Shown piece by piece: positions 1 through 12,900 of a DNA stretch of 64,000 nucleotides. Positions within the stretch are counted from its first letter, which is position 1. Every line of letters starts with the position of its first letter. The notes under the pieces were generated by a model. The model worked only from the letters and a program-made list of their open reading frames with translations, ran no database searches and was not told the origin of the DNA. Origin of the DNA: Rallus limicola (Eukaryota; Chordata; Aves; Gruiformes; Rallidae); assembly GCA_022605955.1 (NCBI GenBank), contig JAKCOZ010000003.1, positions 46,252,179 to 46,316,178 of the forward strand. Direction: 5' to 3'. A program made the translations under genes and the position numbers.

Positions 1-834
1 AATTAATCATATAGTTATCAAATATTCAAATATCTGAAATGAACGTATTATTTTCTTGCTTTAGAGATCATTAATGTCAGTGAAACACTTCTCCGTATTT
101 ATTCAGTTTAGGAATGAGAAGGAAGAAGCTCCACATTCAGGTTTTAAGGTGACCCTCTGCCATTCAACCAGATGCTAGTAATTCTTTTAATTATCTAATG
201 CTAAACATTTTCTGTGTCTAAAGTCTGGACATGGGAGAATGGTGTTCTTCAGTGTATCTGAACTATAACAACATCTACTGAAACAGCTGTCTTGGGGAAC
301 TACCTATCTAGCATTAAGTGGGAGACTGGTCAGAAGAACCTTTGATCACCAAACCTGATAGGCAGCTGTGAAGTTACCTTCTCCATCATCATCCCCTTTA
401 TAATAAATAGAAATTGTTGTATAGAACTGTAATACTGTAAAACAATTTACCAAATAAGCCACAAGAAAGACTATACAGTTTAACAAACATGGCCATTTAT
501 CAATACAGCAGCACAAGCTATCAAAATAGTACTTCATCACCACCACATTCAGAAAAACATTCAAGACTTACAGTTCTCAACAACCAAGCATATGGGTGCT
601 CTTCCTGCCAAATGTTTTAATTGGAGTTACAAACTCTCAAGACTCTTACTAGATGCAGAGCAGGATGAAAAGAGCATACCAGTTTTTTAAACTCTTGTAA
701 TAAACATACAAGCCATATCCATAAAATCAGTACTTACTGGACTGCTACAGTCAATGTAAAATTTTCCCCAATTTCCTGCTTTTATATATGGCTCTCCAGG
801 TAGTGGAGATGCAAGTTGCTTTCCAAACACCCAC
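1..834 (-). other. AP3B1 intron after W13 (partial)
   Basis: AT-rich intron sequence with no further hinge exon that I can recognise. A 72-codon minus-strand open frame at 346-564 is Cys/Val-rich without splice sites or homology and is taken as chance. Confidence 0.6.
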
Positions 835-946
835 CTGATCCACTGGTACTGGAAGACTCATCCTCCTCCTTTTCTGACTCAGAGTAGAATTTTTCAGCAG
901 GTTTTTCTTTCTTTGGCTTACCTAGAATTCCAGTCCATTCCTTTGC
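835..946 (-). CDS. AP3B1: AP3B1 exon W13 (start of acidic Ser-rich hinge)
   Basis: Exon of 112 nt (37 codons plus one base). It reads [20 protein letters not shown] then [17 protein letters not shown] and stops at donor TCAG|gtgggt. Acceptor ctacag. AKEW followed by a basic patch and KFYSESExEED opens the hinge of beta-3A; in the human protein this serine/acidic hinge is heavily phosphorylated and carries clathrin- and kinesin-related interactions (known). It supports AP3B1 over AP3B2. The next hinge exon must lie before position 1. Confidence 0.93.
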
Positions 947-3900
947 CTGTAGATAAATTTCAACTTAAGTTTACTTTTACAACCAGTATATACACAAAAC
1001 AGCAATGAAAAACACTCATAGTAGTAGTATTAAGCGGTTTCTAAATAAAACCTCTAAGCAAATCCAGAGAAACTATTAAACTTCTCTTACTTTGCACAGT
1101 TAGGGAAACTGATTTTTGTACATATCTATAAAAGGTGAGATATGTATAGAGTCTAGAAAAGGATTTACTAAGGCAGATTAAAACCATCAGTAATCAGAAA
1201 TAAATTTCTATGTCAAAGAAACCTGAAGTCTGAGAATTTAAACTCTAGTTTAAACTCTGAGTTTTATCTATGACTAGAATGAAGGGTAATATTGCTACAC
1301 ACCACCTATATTACCTCAAGTTTTAAGGGGAAAACATGGGGTTCTGGTGGAGGAGGGTGGCTGCAGGGGTGGCTTCTGCAAGAAGCAGCTAGAAGTTCTT
1401 CTAGCTCTTCTCTCCCTGCAGCCCATGGAAAAAGCTGATACCCACCTGCAGCCCATAGAGAGGCCCCACACTGGAGCATGGGGAGACATACAGAAGTCGC
1501 TGTGTTGGAGCAAGCCTCTGCCAGCACTTGCAGCCCATGGACAGAGACAGGTTTGCTGGGGGAGTGGCAGATTGGGACTCTGTGGAGGACCAGGCTGGAA
1601 CAGCCTGGGCCTGAGAGACATTTTATGATTATATGACTGCATCTCATAGCAAAGACCCATGCTGGGGCAGTTGGTGAAGAGCTGAAGCCCTGTGGGAAAG
1701 GACTCACATTGGAGATGCTTATGGAGGACTGTCTGCCATGCATGGGACCCCAAGATGGAGCAGGGGAAGGATGTGAGGAATGTGTGCCCTGTCCCCCCTC
1801 CCTCCATTCCCTGTCCCTTCCTGTGCCACAAGATAGGGGTGCAGGGAGAAAGAAGGGAGCACAATCATGAATAAAGTTAAGTCCATGAAGAAGGGAGGGG
1901 TGGGGGGATGTGCTTTAAGATCTGGTCTCACTTCTCATTATCCAACTCTGGTATCATTTTGTGTGTGCAGTGTAATAAAGTAGCTGCTTTCTTTCCTTTA
2001 TTCTGTGATGAGTCTGTTTTGCCTGTGATGCTAACTGTGGAATGATCTCTCCCTGTCCTTATCTCAACTCCTAAGCCTCTCAATATTTTCTCCCTTGCAC
2101 AGCTGAAAAGGGGAGTGAGAGCGCAACATTGGTGGGCATCTGGCTTCTGGCTTCCAGCCAGGGTTAAACCACCATAAAGATGCAGACCTAGCAGCAGTCC
2201 TTCCAGCAGCCACAGAGGAATTATATTTCCCTTCCTTTGCAACTCTTTATCTGGAAGTACCAAAAGAACACCAGAACACAGCAGTACTTTGGCCACACTT
2301 TTTTCTTTTCATATCCCTCTAATAATACTAGAAAAACAGAAAAATTGAGGGCAGGAAAAAAAACCAAATAGGCAGAAAACTGTATCAGAGTGATACAGGT
2401 CTCCCTTAGTGACTGCTCTGATCTGGAGTAAGAGTAACTTTTGAAAGAGTTCTAAGTGACCTACAATGGTGTATGGCTCTAGAAACACAGTCACTTTCTC
2501 TTCAACACCAACAGCTGCTAAAGCTTTGTAATGCTCCACCCAGCGACTGATACTTCAAAAAAAAAAAAAAAAATTGTTTTGGCTATAAATGATAGTTTAA
2601 TCATGGATTGCAGCTTAAGAACTCACATAGCTTGTGTAGGCACATACAGTATTAGAACCACCACAAAATTAATGACAATGAGACATTCTACAAAGAAAAT
2701 ACTTGCAAAAAACACGGGGAAAGGATTTTCATGTTTGTTTTGAGGTTTAAATGGATGGAGGGAGTTGTGGTTTTTTTTATATAGCGGATAGATGTGACTC
2801 CATTTTATCAATTTCCTGTAATACTTTTTGGCTTTATGGACAAAGGTACCTCCACACATTCTCCTGTGCCAACCCCATCTTTTATAATCCCCCGCTTGAG
2901 CTGATTGCCTGCAGATTCATGCCATAAAAGCTTTCAGAATTTGTACACAAATGCCACTTTTCCTGAAATGTATTTGTGAAAGTAGACAACTAATATTAAA
3001 CTAAGGAGAAATGCTTGTTCTGCCACATTGGTGTTCATTGACTCCTCCAAGTCATAACTATGTTTTAGAATTTTCTCTACTCATTCTATGCTTAACATTT
3101 TATATGCAAATTAATTCATGTGCAATTTACTATAAAGTTGGCTCATGAAAAGGACCATGTGCTGTTCTGGGTATACCTGTTAAAATGACACACCTCTGGG
3201 ACCACCATCAGTATACTATATTCCAGTACATTTGTATTTCTGTTACTGTTCTATAGGTCTCACTGACATTGAGTAGGACTCTGGCACCTGATGCACAAAA
3301 TCTCAACTTCAGTACAAGAACATGACTTTGCCTAAGATCTAATAATAGATGACATTTTCCTATTATAAAGTTTCTCTCCAGTTGATCTGAAATGCAAACC
3401 CTGGTCTCTTCCCAGCATTACACTTTAAAAGGTACATAATTTCCCCCTTTGCCTTTTGTTTATATTCCCTTTTTTTTTTTTCTCTTTGGACTTGGATTTG
3501 TATGTGAACAAACCTCCACTCACCTCTTACTTTGGTAGTCCAGCTCCACTCATTGTTAATAGTAATTAACATAATGCAGCACAACAAATATAACAGGTAT
3601 GAAATCAGAAGTGAGATGGAGGGGAAAAAACCCACTTAATCCAAAAGCGAAGCAGTAGTGGCCTACAGGCCTACACTTCTCTCAGAGCAGAGCATCGTGC
3701 AAGTTTCCAAACGTTCCTTGTCCAAGCTAACATAAGCAATACAGATGTTCACATGCATTCATGTTTTTCAGTGCAGCATACAAATAGTATTTAAATACAT
3801 GTACTTCAGGCTAACATTCTATATTGACGAATACCTTCACTAAAGCTACTTTTCACAGTGACGTACCGATTCAGCTATGTCAACGTTTCGGACGGAGGGG

Positions 3901-6900
3901 TCAGGTGCCACCTCTGGCCATTCAGACAGCTCCAGGTAGCCGTTGGCTCGGCTGTTCAGTGTGTGAGACAAGGTGCCAAGCTGGAAATGATCCCGATCTA
4001 TTAAAAAAAACCAACAATGGGTGGGGGGGTGGGAGGGGTGGGGAGGAGGGGAGAAATACACAAACACCATGAGCTCTACCACAAAGAGCAATCTTAATCA
4101 GGGCTAAAGGTAATTGCCATTATATTACCTCAAATGTCATGGAATAAATATAAACTAGGAAGCTCTTCATAGGTCAAAAAACTGATTTCAGTCCATAGAT
4201 TACAATAATCTCCCCCATAATGGTCAATAAAAAAGCTAATCAGTCAGTGCGTTTAGAGGTGTTGCTCTGAAATGTAGCTTCTCTAAAAATTACTTTACTG
4301 TGAATATTAAGAATGACAGCACAGTTAAACAATCCATATACATGTCTTGGCACAAACACATCCAGAATTTTAATAGTTTTTCTTTAAAATGGAGCTCCTT
4401 GTAGAGCTTCAAAACCGGGACTAAGTAAGTATGAAAATTAAAATTGCAAATCATCACAATGCATTTTTAATTAAGATAACCTGATAACCTTTTAATTTGA
4501 GAAAGCAGACAATAGTTCTTACTTGTAAAAAGGCAAGGAAAACGCACAGGGAAAATTATGACTTTGGACAAAAATAATAAAAACATAATCAAGATTCAAC
4601 GTATTTCAGATTCACAAAACATTTGGAATACTCAAATTAGCAATATTCTATTAAAGTCTAGATAAAAGACTAGAACTATTTTCCTAAAGAGAAGACTAGT
4701 TTTCCTCAGAAGACAGACCTTCTGTTATTTAAATGAAATTTAAAATTCACATGAATAGAAATGGATCAGTTTGTCAGGGTTTATCATCAGCACCACACAA
4801 ACCTTGCTTCCTGAAAAGCAAGTAAGCAGAGCGAGTATCCTTGCATATTAATCATTTGTATTTGCTAAGTGACACAATTTGTGACCATATTTGAAATAGA
4901 ATAGGCTGCCACATTCCTTTACACAATGAACATTTACCAAATGATTTTGGCAGTCATACCTTTAAAAGGAGACTCAAGCAATGGTGCAGGTTTCTGTGCC
5001 AGAAATATTTTTTTGGCATATTTGCTTAAAGCTCCACTCTTCTCATTCGGAACAATAAGCTGCCTAATAAATCTTGTACGGTCTCTGATGTCGTAGCTTT
5101 GATCATACTTGCCGAGATTTAATACGTACTGGGTAAGCAATTTTGTCTGTGGAAAAAAACAGGACAAGAACAGAATACAAGTTATTTATGATTATTGATA
5201 ACTCTGGATAAACATATTTAAAGAGGTAATAAAAATGAATGGTTATGTCAAACAAATGTTGTTCCACAGGGAATATGCATTTCTAAAGCTGCAAATGGAA
5301 TTCTGAAGCCAAAGCACATGTCCTCTTCTGTATTGGGGAGGTGAATGCTGAGTACTGAGAAGCAGCCATGTGCTAGATTATTAAACTGCTGAAGTGGAAA
5401 GAAAGGCATCATTAAAAAAATAATCATATATGGCAAACCCGCTGAAGGGTCTACGTGAGGATAATGAATGTGGAAATACAACTAAAAACATGGCACTCAA
5501 AACTTAATCGGAAAAATATGCAGGACATCAAAACATCAGAGGGTATTAGGGGGCTGGCAAACTGCTTCTGCTGAGGTGTGTTTTATGAAGAGATACTGTC
5601 CCTGGCATAAGCAGTGTCTGCACTCTGACTGCACTCAGTTACTTTATCCTGAATTATGACCCATTAAAGCAGACACATGAATCACTGAACTGGATTACTG
5701 CAAATTATTTGCAGTGCATTTAGCTGTTACTTTTTCATAAAAGCAAGCTGCTGATGCCCTCTAAAAACCAGGATAAAAGACTTCTTCCATTTTTTTCTTG
5801 AAGCTTAAAGCCTTCAGTAATATCGGTCATTTATTTATTTATGTAAGAGAGCAACTTATATTATCACAGCTTTTTACAGCCTAATAGGACATCCTAATTT
5901 GATGTCTGAGAATATTAACATGTATTAAATAATTTTAATAATTCAGTTTTAATTTTAAAATTAAAAGAAGAATATTAAAAAATCAGGGAGACTTTTCCAG
6001 CATCTTAGGAAAAACATAGTGTAATCAGAACAACAGTGCTGAACAGACTTGTAGCCATTAAATATATTTGAAAGAAGTATGCCACTTTCTTTATACACAA
6101 GCAAACAGGAAAAAGCAAAAATAATATACCAGCATAAGGAAGTAGATTTTTAGTATTTCAACTCAGACTGGAGAAATAACACATGTGTTGTCAAGGAGGA
6201 TTTATTTTCTTTATACAAAAAAACAACTTTGCATATATGTATTGTATATTATGCTATTGTTCTAACACTAACAGTTTAATCATGTGAGCAGGCAATTTTG
6301 TAATGCGCAGTTTGCTGAAGAAAAGTTCAATTTAATTATCTCCAGCTTGACAATGCAAGTTGAAGTTTTTTCTAGGAATGTAAAAATACTTTTCAGAATA
6401 TTAACTCCTGTAAGTCAAATACACAGTAAAGAAAAATTGGTTTTCATTTTAATCATATGTAATGCAATGTATGCAAGCATTTCACAAAATATCCTTTTTA
6501 CCAAAGAGTTGAAGAAATTAGTCATATTATGTTAAAATAATAATAAAAACATATTTTAAAAACCAAAACAAAACAAATAACCCACATTTCAATAAAACAT
6601 TTTAAATTTCTTTTTTCTCTCTTACACCCAGGAATGGTTCCGTGAAGATACACTTTTTCACCAAAAAAATAGCTGCTGTAGTTCTGGGAAAGGGAAAACT
6701 TTCCCATATGTATATTTCACAACTTATTAACAGCTGTTTCTGTATTGAGGTACAAAATCTGAAACAACAGCAGCAAACAGAACATACGTAATCTGCACTC
6801 ATGCACGACTTATGCCGTTCAATCTAAGTGGAATTGGAAGGGAGGGTTCCCAGGTAGCATGAATTAAACAAAATGAAGGATTTTTGCTGCGGCCTTTGCC

Positions 6901-9900
6901 ATTCTTTCTCCTCTGTAAAACAGAACAAGACTCCTTGCTGTCATGGCAGAAAGCTCAGCAGAACAAACCATAAAACCTCATGGTCTTTGTGAATTGCTGT
7001 AGGGCCTTGTAATCATGGTGGACACTTTTTCAGTCAGCACTGATGGAATAAGGTAAAGACTTGATTTAGAAAGACTGCATTTTCTATAATGGGATCATTT
7101 CCTCCACAATCCTTTCCTTTTTCCTTCTCACCGTGCTCTCCCCTAAAATATCTTTTCCATATTGTCCAATACAGATAAAGACACAAAAAATTTATATGAA
7201 AGAATGTTTCATATCTGCAAGAGGACTCCTTGCAAGTATAATACATAGCATAAATAGTCTTCATGAAAAACAGCAAGAAAAAAAAGAAAAGGTGGGGGTT
7301 TTTTTGTCTTACAGATAGATAGCAACAAAACAAGTAGCAAAGCTTTTCTACATGGAAGTAGCTAAGAGAAACAATTAATTTTAATTAAAAGCAAAAAATC
7401 AACTAATTAATACACATCAGTTTTTTCAACAAAGGAATATCTATAAGGAATTAAAAATTGAGAACACATGTTAATTTGGTGAAATGGAAGAATATGTGCA
7501 TCACAACTGCTTCAATAGAGCAGTAAGAAAAAGTATGCTGATGTATAGTACCTTTATTTTCATATGTCAACATTGCCTGTTATGTGGACATACTCATGAG
7601 TAATATGATTTCTTTTTTTCTCACACTGTTAGAATCTAAAACTATTTTTTGTAAATTCTGTTTGTCTAATATTAAAAGTATACTTCAAATAATCCTTCAG
7701 TAACATTTCTAGAATTTTCTAGATGTAATAGTTCCAAGAACTTAATGCCTCTTAGCGTTAACAGCAATTTACCTTCTAGCAGATCCCCACCTGAAAAAAA
7801 ATTATAATACAAGTATATCCAACAGATGAGACTCTACAATGGGAGAGAAACAGCTAAGTATCTACTCTTTGATATCATTAGCTTGCAATAACTTGGTTCT
7901 TTAGATATGTAAGATAAGGCTATAGAGCTAAACCACATTTGACATATTAGGACTAACTGGGAATTTTTTTGGTGGGATTTCTACTGTGTTACACAATAGA
8001 AACCCATCAAAACCTCTATATTCTTCCTGCTATAAGCAAGAAACATTAGATGAACCTATTTTTTGCATAACTCTTGCTGTGAGCTTGATTTAGACACCTA
8101 TCTAGCATATTCATATGGATTTTTATATCACTAAGTGATGAAAAAAGGAAGAAGATTTACAGGAGGAAAGACTTTTCTTATTTATTAAGGTAAGACTGAA
8201 CCGGAAACTCTTCCTTACATTATAAACAGCTTTTGAAAATTCCTGGTGTGATCTCAAGATTTAAAGGATATTGGAAATTCTCATAAAGTCCTGAATTTTT
8301 TATTAAACAGTATCGATACATTAAGTGCTTATCCCTAAGGAAATTACCAGCAAATAAGATATTTATACAAAAGGAAAAAATAACAAAGTCTTATTTTCTC
8401 CAGTATTTTGTGCTTTTCTCCAAGCAAAGCTTAACAGATGAGTTATACCTGCCTTCCCCTCAACCCGGGAAAGGGCTCTTTTAATGTTTGGTTGATATTG
8501 ATTCTCTCTTGGCTCTTACCACTACTTCCTGATAAAGTGAACACTGTATCGTCGAGATTTTCACAATTCTGTTGACTTTGGATGAAACTGATAAAGGATC
8601 AAAACAGTATTATTTAGTGGGGCAAGAAACAGAGAGAGAAATCACGGGGATAAGGAGAGATGAACAGACTGACTACTCAGCAGTCAAGTGTAAAAGTTTT
8701 GCCTTCAAGTTTGAAAAAATCAGACTGCAAAATGCCCAGACCTTTTAAGAACTGAAGTAATTCCAGAAAGAAATGTTTTAATACCATGTGAAGAAGAGTT
8801 ACTCCTGAGATGTAGATATACAGCAAGAACATTCCCAACTCTTAAAGGCAAAATATTATAATTTGGAAGGAGCTGTGAATCAAGCCATGGCATCAACCTA
8901 TTCTCTCTCTGAATTTTATAGATGAATAGCTTGACCACTTGAGAACTTACTTTTCCACAACTTAAAAGAGGAAAACACCCTTTGATGAAATTAATCATTT
9001 AACAGGTACCTCAGGAGACAGCCTCTTCTGCCTATCATCACCAAATTTGAATAAACTTATATAGTATTTCTAATGGTGGTTTATTAAGATGTGAACTGGA
9101 AAAAAATCCCCACATAAATCCACCATCTCCTTCTAGACAACGAATTTTTGCTAAATATGGCATGGAAACATTTGTGTAAATTTACAAATATTATATGGAA
9201 TATAAGTAACCATTATGTAATGGGCCAAAAGTAGACAGTTTAGGTAATCAAGCCATTGTTTCCTTAGCTCAAGTCAGCATTTTACTTAAAACAAGCCCTA
9301 ACAGAAAGAAGTCACCTTTTGTACAAGATCATGTACTATTGCAGCTTTTGTAAAGCAAAGAGGTCTAGTAAACCAGGAACTTGCATATATCTGAGCCAAT
9401 GCATTTCTTCTACATTTGGGAAAAAATACCCACTTTTATTTTACAATCTTTTACAGTAATAACTGGAATTACAGTGAGAAATTAGTGTCAGGATGCTATA
9501 TTTCATAGCCAGAGAGTGATGAAGTTCACAATGCTGTCACTGAAAATAAAGAGGCAGCTGGAACCATTCATACCTTCTGTTTTCAGCTGCCTGGAGACCT
9601 CAGTTCACCTTTTTGTATTATTTGACATTTTTAGATTATCTTTATTACTAAAGATGAACAACCCCCACCCTCTCAACAAGGTAAAGTGAAACACCAAGGA
9701 ACACATAAAAAGGAAAAGCAGTTGCTAACTTTAAGATAGGCAATGATGGAAATACATGATGAGGCCTCTTTACTGGCATGTCTTCTAGATATCCCGAACA
9801 AAATGAACAGGTTCTTGTTCAAATTGACTGTATTCCTTTGAATATTCTGGTCTTAGGTCAAGAAAACAGTAAAAGAAATCTAGAAAAATGTCAAATCTGA

Positions 9901-12900
9901 TATTAGTAATGTAATGTACAAATCCTTCCTATTCATGGGAATTAAAAAACCCACAATTATCCCAAGAGGCATAAAAGAGTGATCTCATCACCACATTCAC
10001 ATTTACAATCTAGCATGTACTCAAAAATTCATTGTTAGATTTAGTCTGTAAAATTTCTTGAAAACTGATGTTCAGTTTTTCTTCTTAAAATAATACAGAC
10101 TGGTTTGGTTATTTATATAAAATAAATCACCACTGATCTATACAGACTGTACAAAACCTACCACGAGCCTAAATATGTACACTTCTGAGTTTATGCTTAC
10201 CTGCTTTGAGTTTGTTAAATAGAGTTTTGCACCCAAATTTAAGATCTGCAACTTTACAAGGTCATCTTCATTAGTGAAACTCTTGGCTGTCTTTCTCAAA
10301 ACATCAGGTGCAATCTTTGGAACCCGTTCACAGTACTCGCCGATGAGCCAGAGAATGCTGGCTCTGGCAACCGGAACCTGAGAAAACATTGCACACTCCA
10401 AGTTAACACAAAGACGATGTGTATACTTGTGCACGTCTGTGTTCAGTAACAAGTTAAAGAAAATTATGTTTAAAAGCAGTGGCATACAGGAAGCACAGAC
10501 TTAAATTAAATACCGTTCAATACAACCACTGTGGCAGACTGATCATTTGTATACATGTAAGATACAAACAGAGCAGGAAAAGAAACAGGCAGACAGAAGT
10601 GATATTTTCATGTTCATAGTGCAGTGGTGGCAGTTGGGATGAGAATCCAAGCCTTTGAGGTATGGTTAAGAATTCTGGTCACCAGGTTATGCTAAGCACC
10701 ACGTAGAAACAGAACAATGCTTTTCATGATTATATAGAAACATTTTCCAACTATACAGCTTGTTCAAATCCTGACTATCTACCTTAAAAGCATAAGAATT
10801 TCTTTAGGACTATCACTATCTTTCCTTCATTTGTATTTAAACATATTAATATTTTTGCAAATGTCCAAGGCCAGCTGAACACAGAATTTAGCAGAGACAG
10901 GTTCTCAACTTCTGAATAGGATCTAACTCCTGAACTGCAAATACTCTGACCAGAAACTTCACACAGGTCATACTGTTTTGGAGCTACCTGACTGTTTTAC
11001 TGGAAGAACTGGCAGTTTTCAGATGAACTCCCAGTGTATGGCACTAACATCAAAAGTATAGCACTGTCACAGATGGAGGGGAAGCAAAATGGAAAAGCAC
11101 AGAAGGAAACAGAAACACATACTCCATGCAAACTTAAAGCTATAAGCAGTCAGGAGTTAAATGAAATAATATACACATGCTCTTCTCAAAAGGTGAGCTA
11201 GACTACATGACCTGGCAGTCAAATTAAAAACTGCATCTGTTAAGTAACTCCTTGAAAATACCGTTTTCCTTCCATGAGAGGAAGGAAAGTCATACAGAAT
11301 GAGAAAATTCTTCTGGGCAGAAGCATGTTTTGCATAGCATCTACAGACTGTGGTGCTCTCACATTTTATACAGGCTCTTCTTCAACAATGCTGAGTTACT
11401 AGGGAAAAGACATAACTGTTCTATCAAATGACTGACTGTAGTTTAGTTAAAAGAACAGCTTACAACTGTAAGTGCAATTTCAGCTAATTTTGCTATTTTT
11501 TCTAAGGTAAAAAATATTTGTACTAACACTTTCCATTACTCCCTACACTGCCACCTTTTTTTTACTTACACTTAAACCACCATGAATTCTGCCTGAGGTA
11601 ACATTCACAGGAGCAAAGCTTTAGAAATTCAAAGCATTTGTGGTTCTCAAAGCACTAATTCTTAGCACCTTTTCTACATGTTTTCATTACTTTTCCGGCA
11701 TATTCTATTTCTCAGGCCAACTGTTAAGTTTGCTACTCTATACGCACGTACATTTTGAAAGTATTGCTTTCCAGTTCCATTCATAAAAGGTAACAAAGTA
11801 AACTATCAAGGTAGCAGACAGCAATTCCGGAACTGTGGTCCACAGGCCGTAGCAAACAGCCCACTAAGTCACACTGAAGAAATACAAATTTAATGATTAA
11901 ACATGTTTTCCTGCTCCAAAAAGTTTGGGAACAGCTTTGAATAAAGTTAACCTGCCAATATCTGCCTCCACACCTTGCACTGTTGCAAATGCACATGCCA
12001 ACACAAATATAAACAGGCACATCACAGGGAAAACAGAGGTCTGCCTCTGCTGAAAGAGAAAGCAACCAGATCATTGAAAGGAAGAATACAGGAGTCCAAC
12101 AAAACCAACAAATTCCCCTGAGCGATAAATGCCAATTCTAAACATGGAAAAGGTATTTAAGGTAGACATAACATATTGAGAGTAGTATAACACAGTGATT
12201 TAACATACATAAATATTGAGACACATGTGAGGATATTGGGAGAGTTTTTGTATTAATAAAAAATTAAATGGCCTTGGAACTTAAGATTGTGAGAGTGGGG
12301 AGCAAGCTACTGAACAACTGCTAAATGTAAAAACTTTAAATGCAGTCAGAATATGTTCTCCTATGAAATGGTAAGACTGATGCTATTACTGTACACTGAC
12401 TTCAGAAGAGAAAGAGGTTATTTCTAATGTTCCAAAGGTTACACTGCATTAAGACCTCACTCCCAATCTATTATTTTAAATTGGGCTAAAGAACAGTAAT
12501 TGAGTGGTACATTAAATTTTCCAGTATCGGAGCAGTTGAAGTTGCCTGCTGTAAAGATAGATACCTCTAAATAAGAATATATAGGCAACTTCAGATTTCA
12601 GTTATGATAAGATTTCAGTTATGCTAGATTTATTTTTCTAAAATATCTAATTACAGACTTGTTAAAATATTAAAATTCTACAAGAGATCACCAAATACCA
12701 CAGTTTGCGCAGGAGCCAATTAGAAACATCCCTTTTCCTACTGTCTTTTTGTAAAGGAAAAATAGCTCACAGAACACAACAATTTCAGTAACAGCAGTAA
12801 TTATGAAAGACAAATATTAGTATTGTACATTTCCTAGTCAAACACAGTACTACACTTTAAAATCACAATTAAATATATTTAAATGTATTTAAGCAGTGTG

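Larger units (their letters stand above)
947..3866 (-). other. AP3B1 intron W12-W13
   Basis: A 2.9 kb intron. It holds the GC-rich LTR fragment at about 1318-2176, a poly(A) run at 2557-2573 and a T run near 3469-3482. The rest is plain AT-rich intron with nothing recognised. Confidence 0.8.

Noticed and set aside
1306..1864. Long open frames on the minus strand (145 and 182 codons) and on the plus strand (93 codons)
   Set aside because: They lie in the GC-rich LTR fragment, overlap each other in several frames and have no protein family features.
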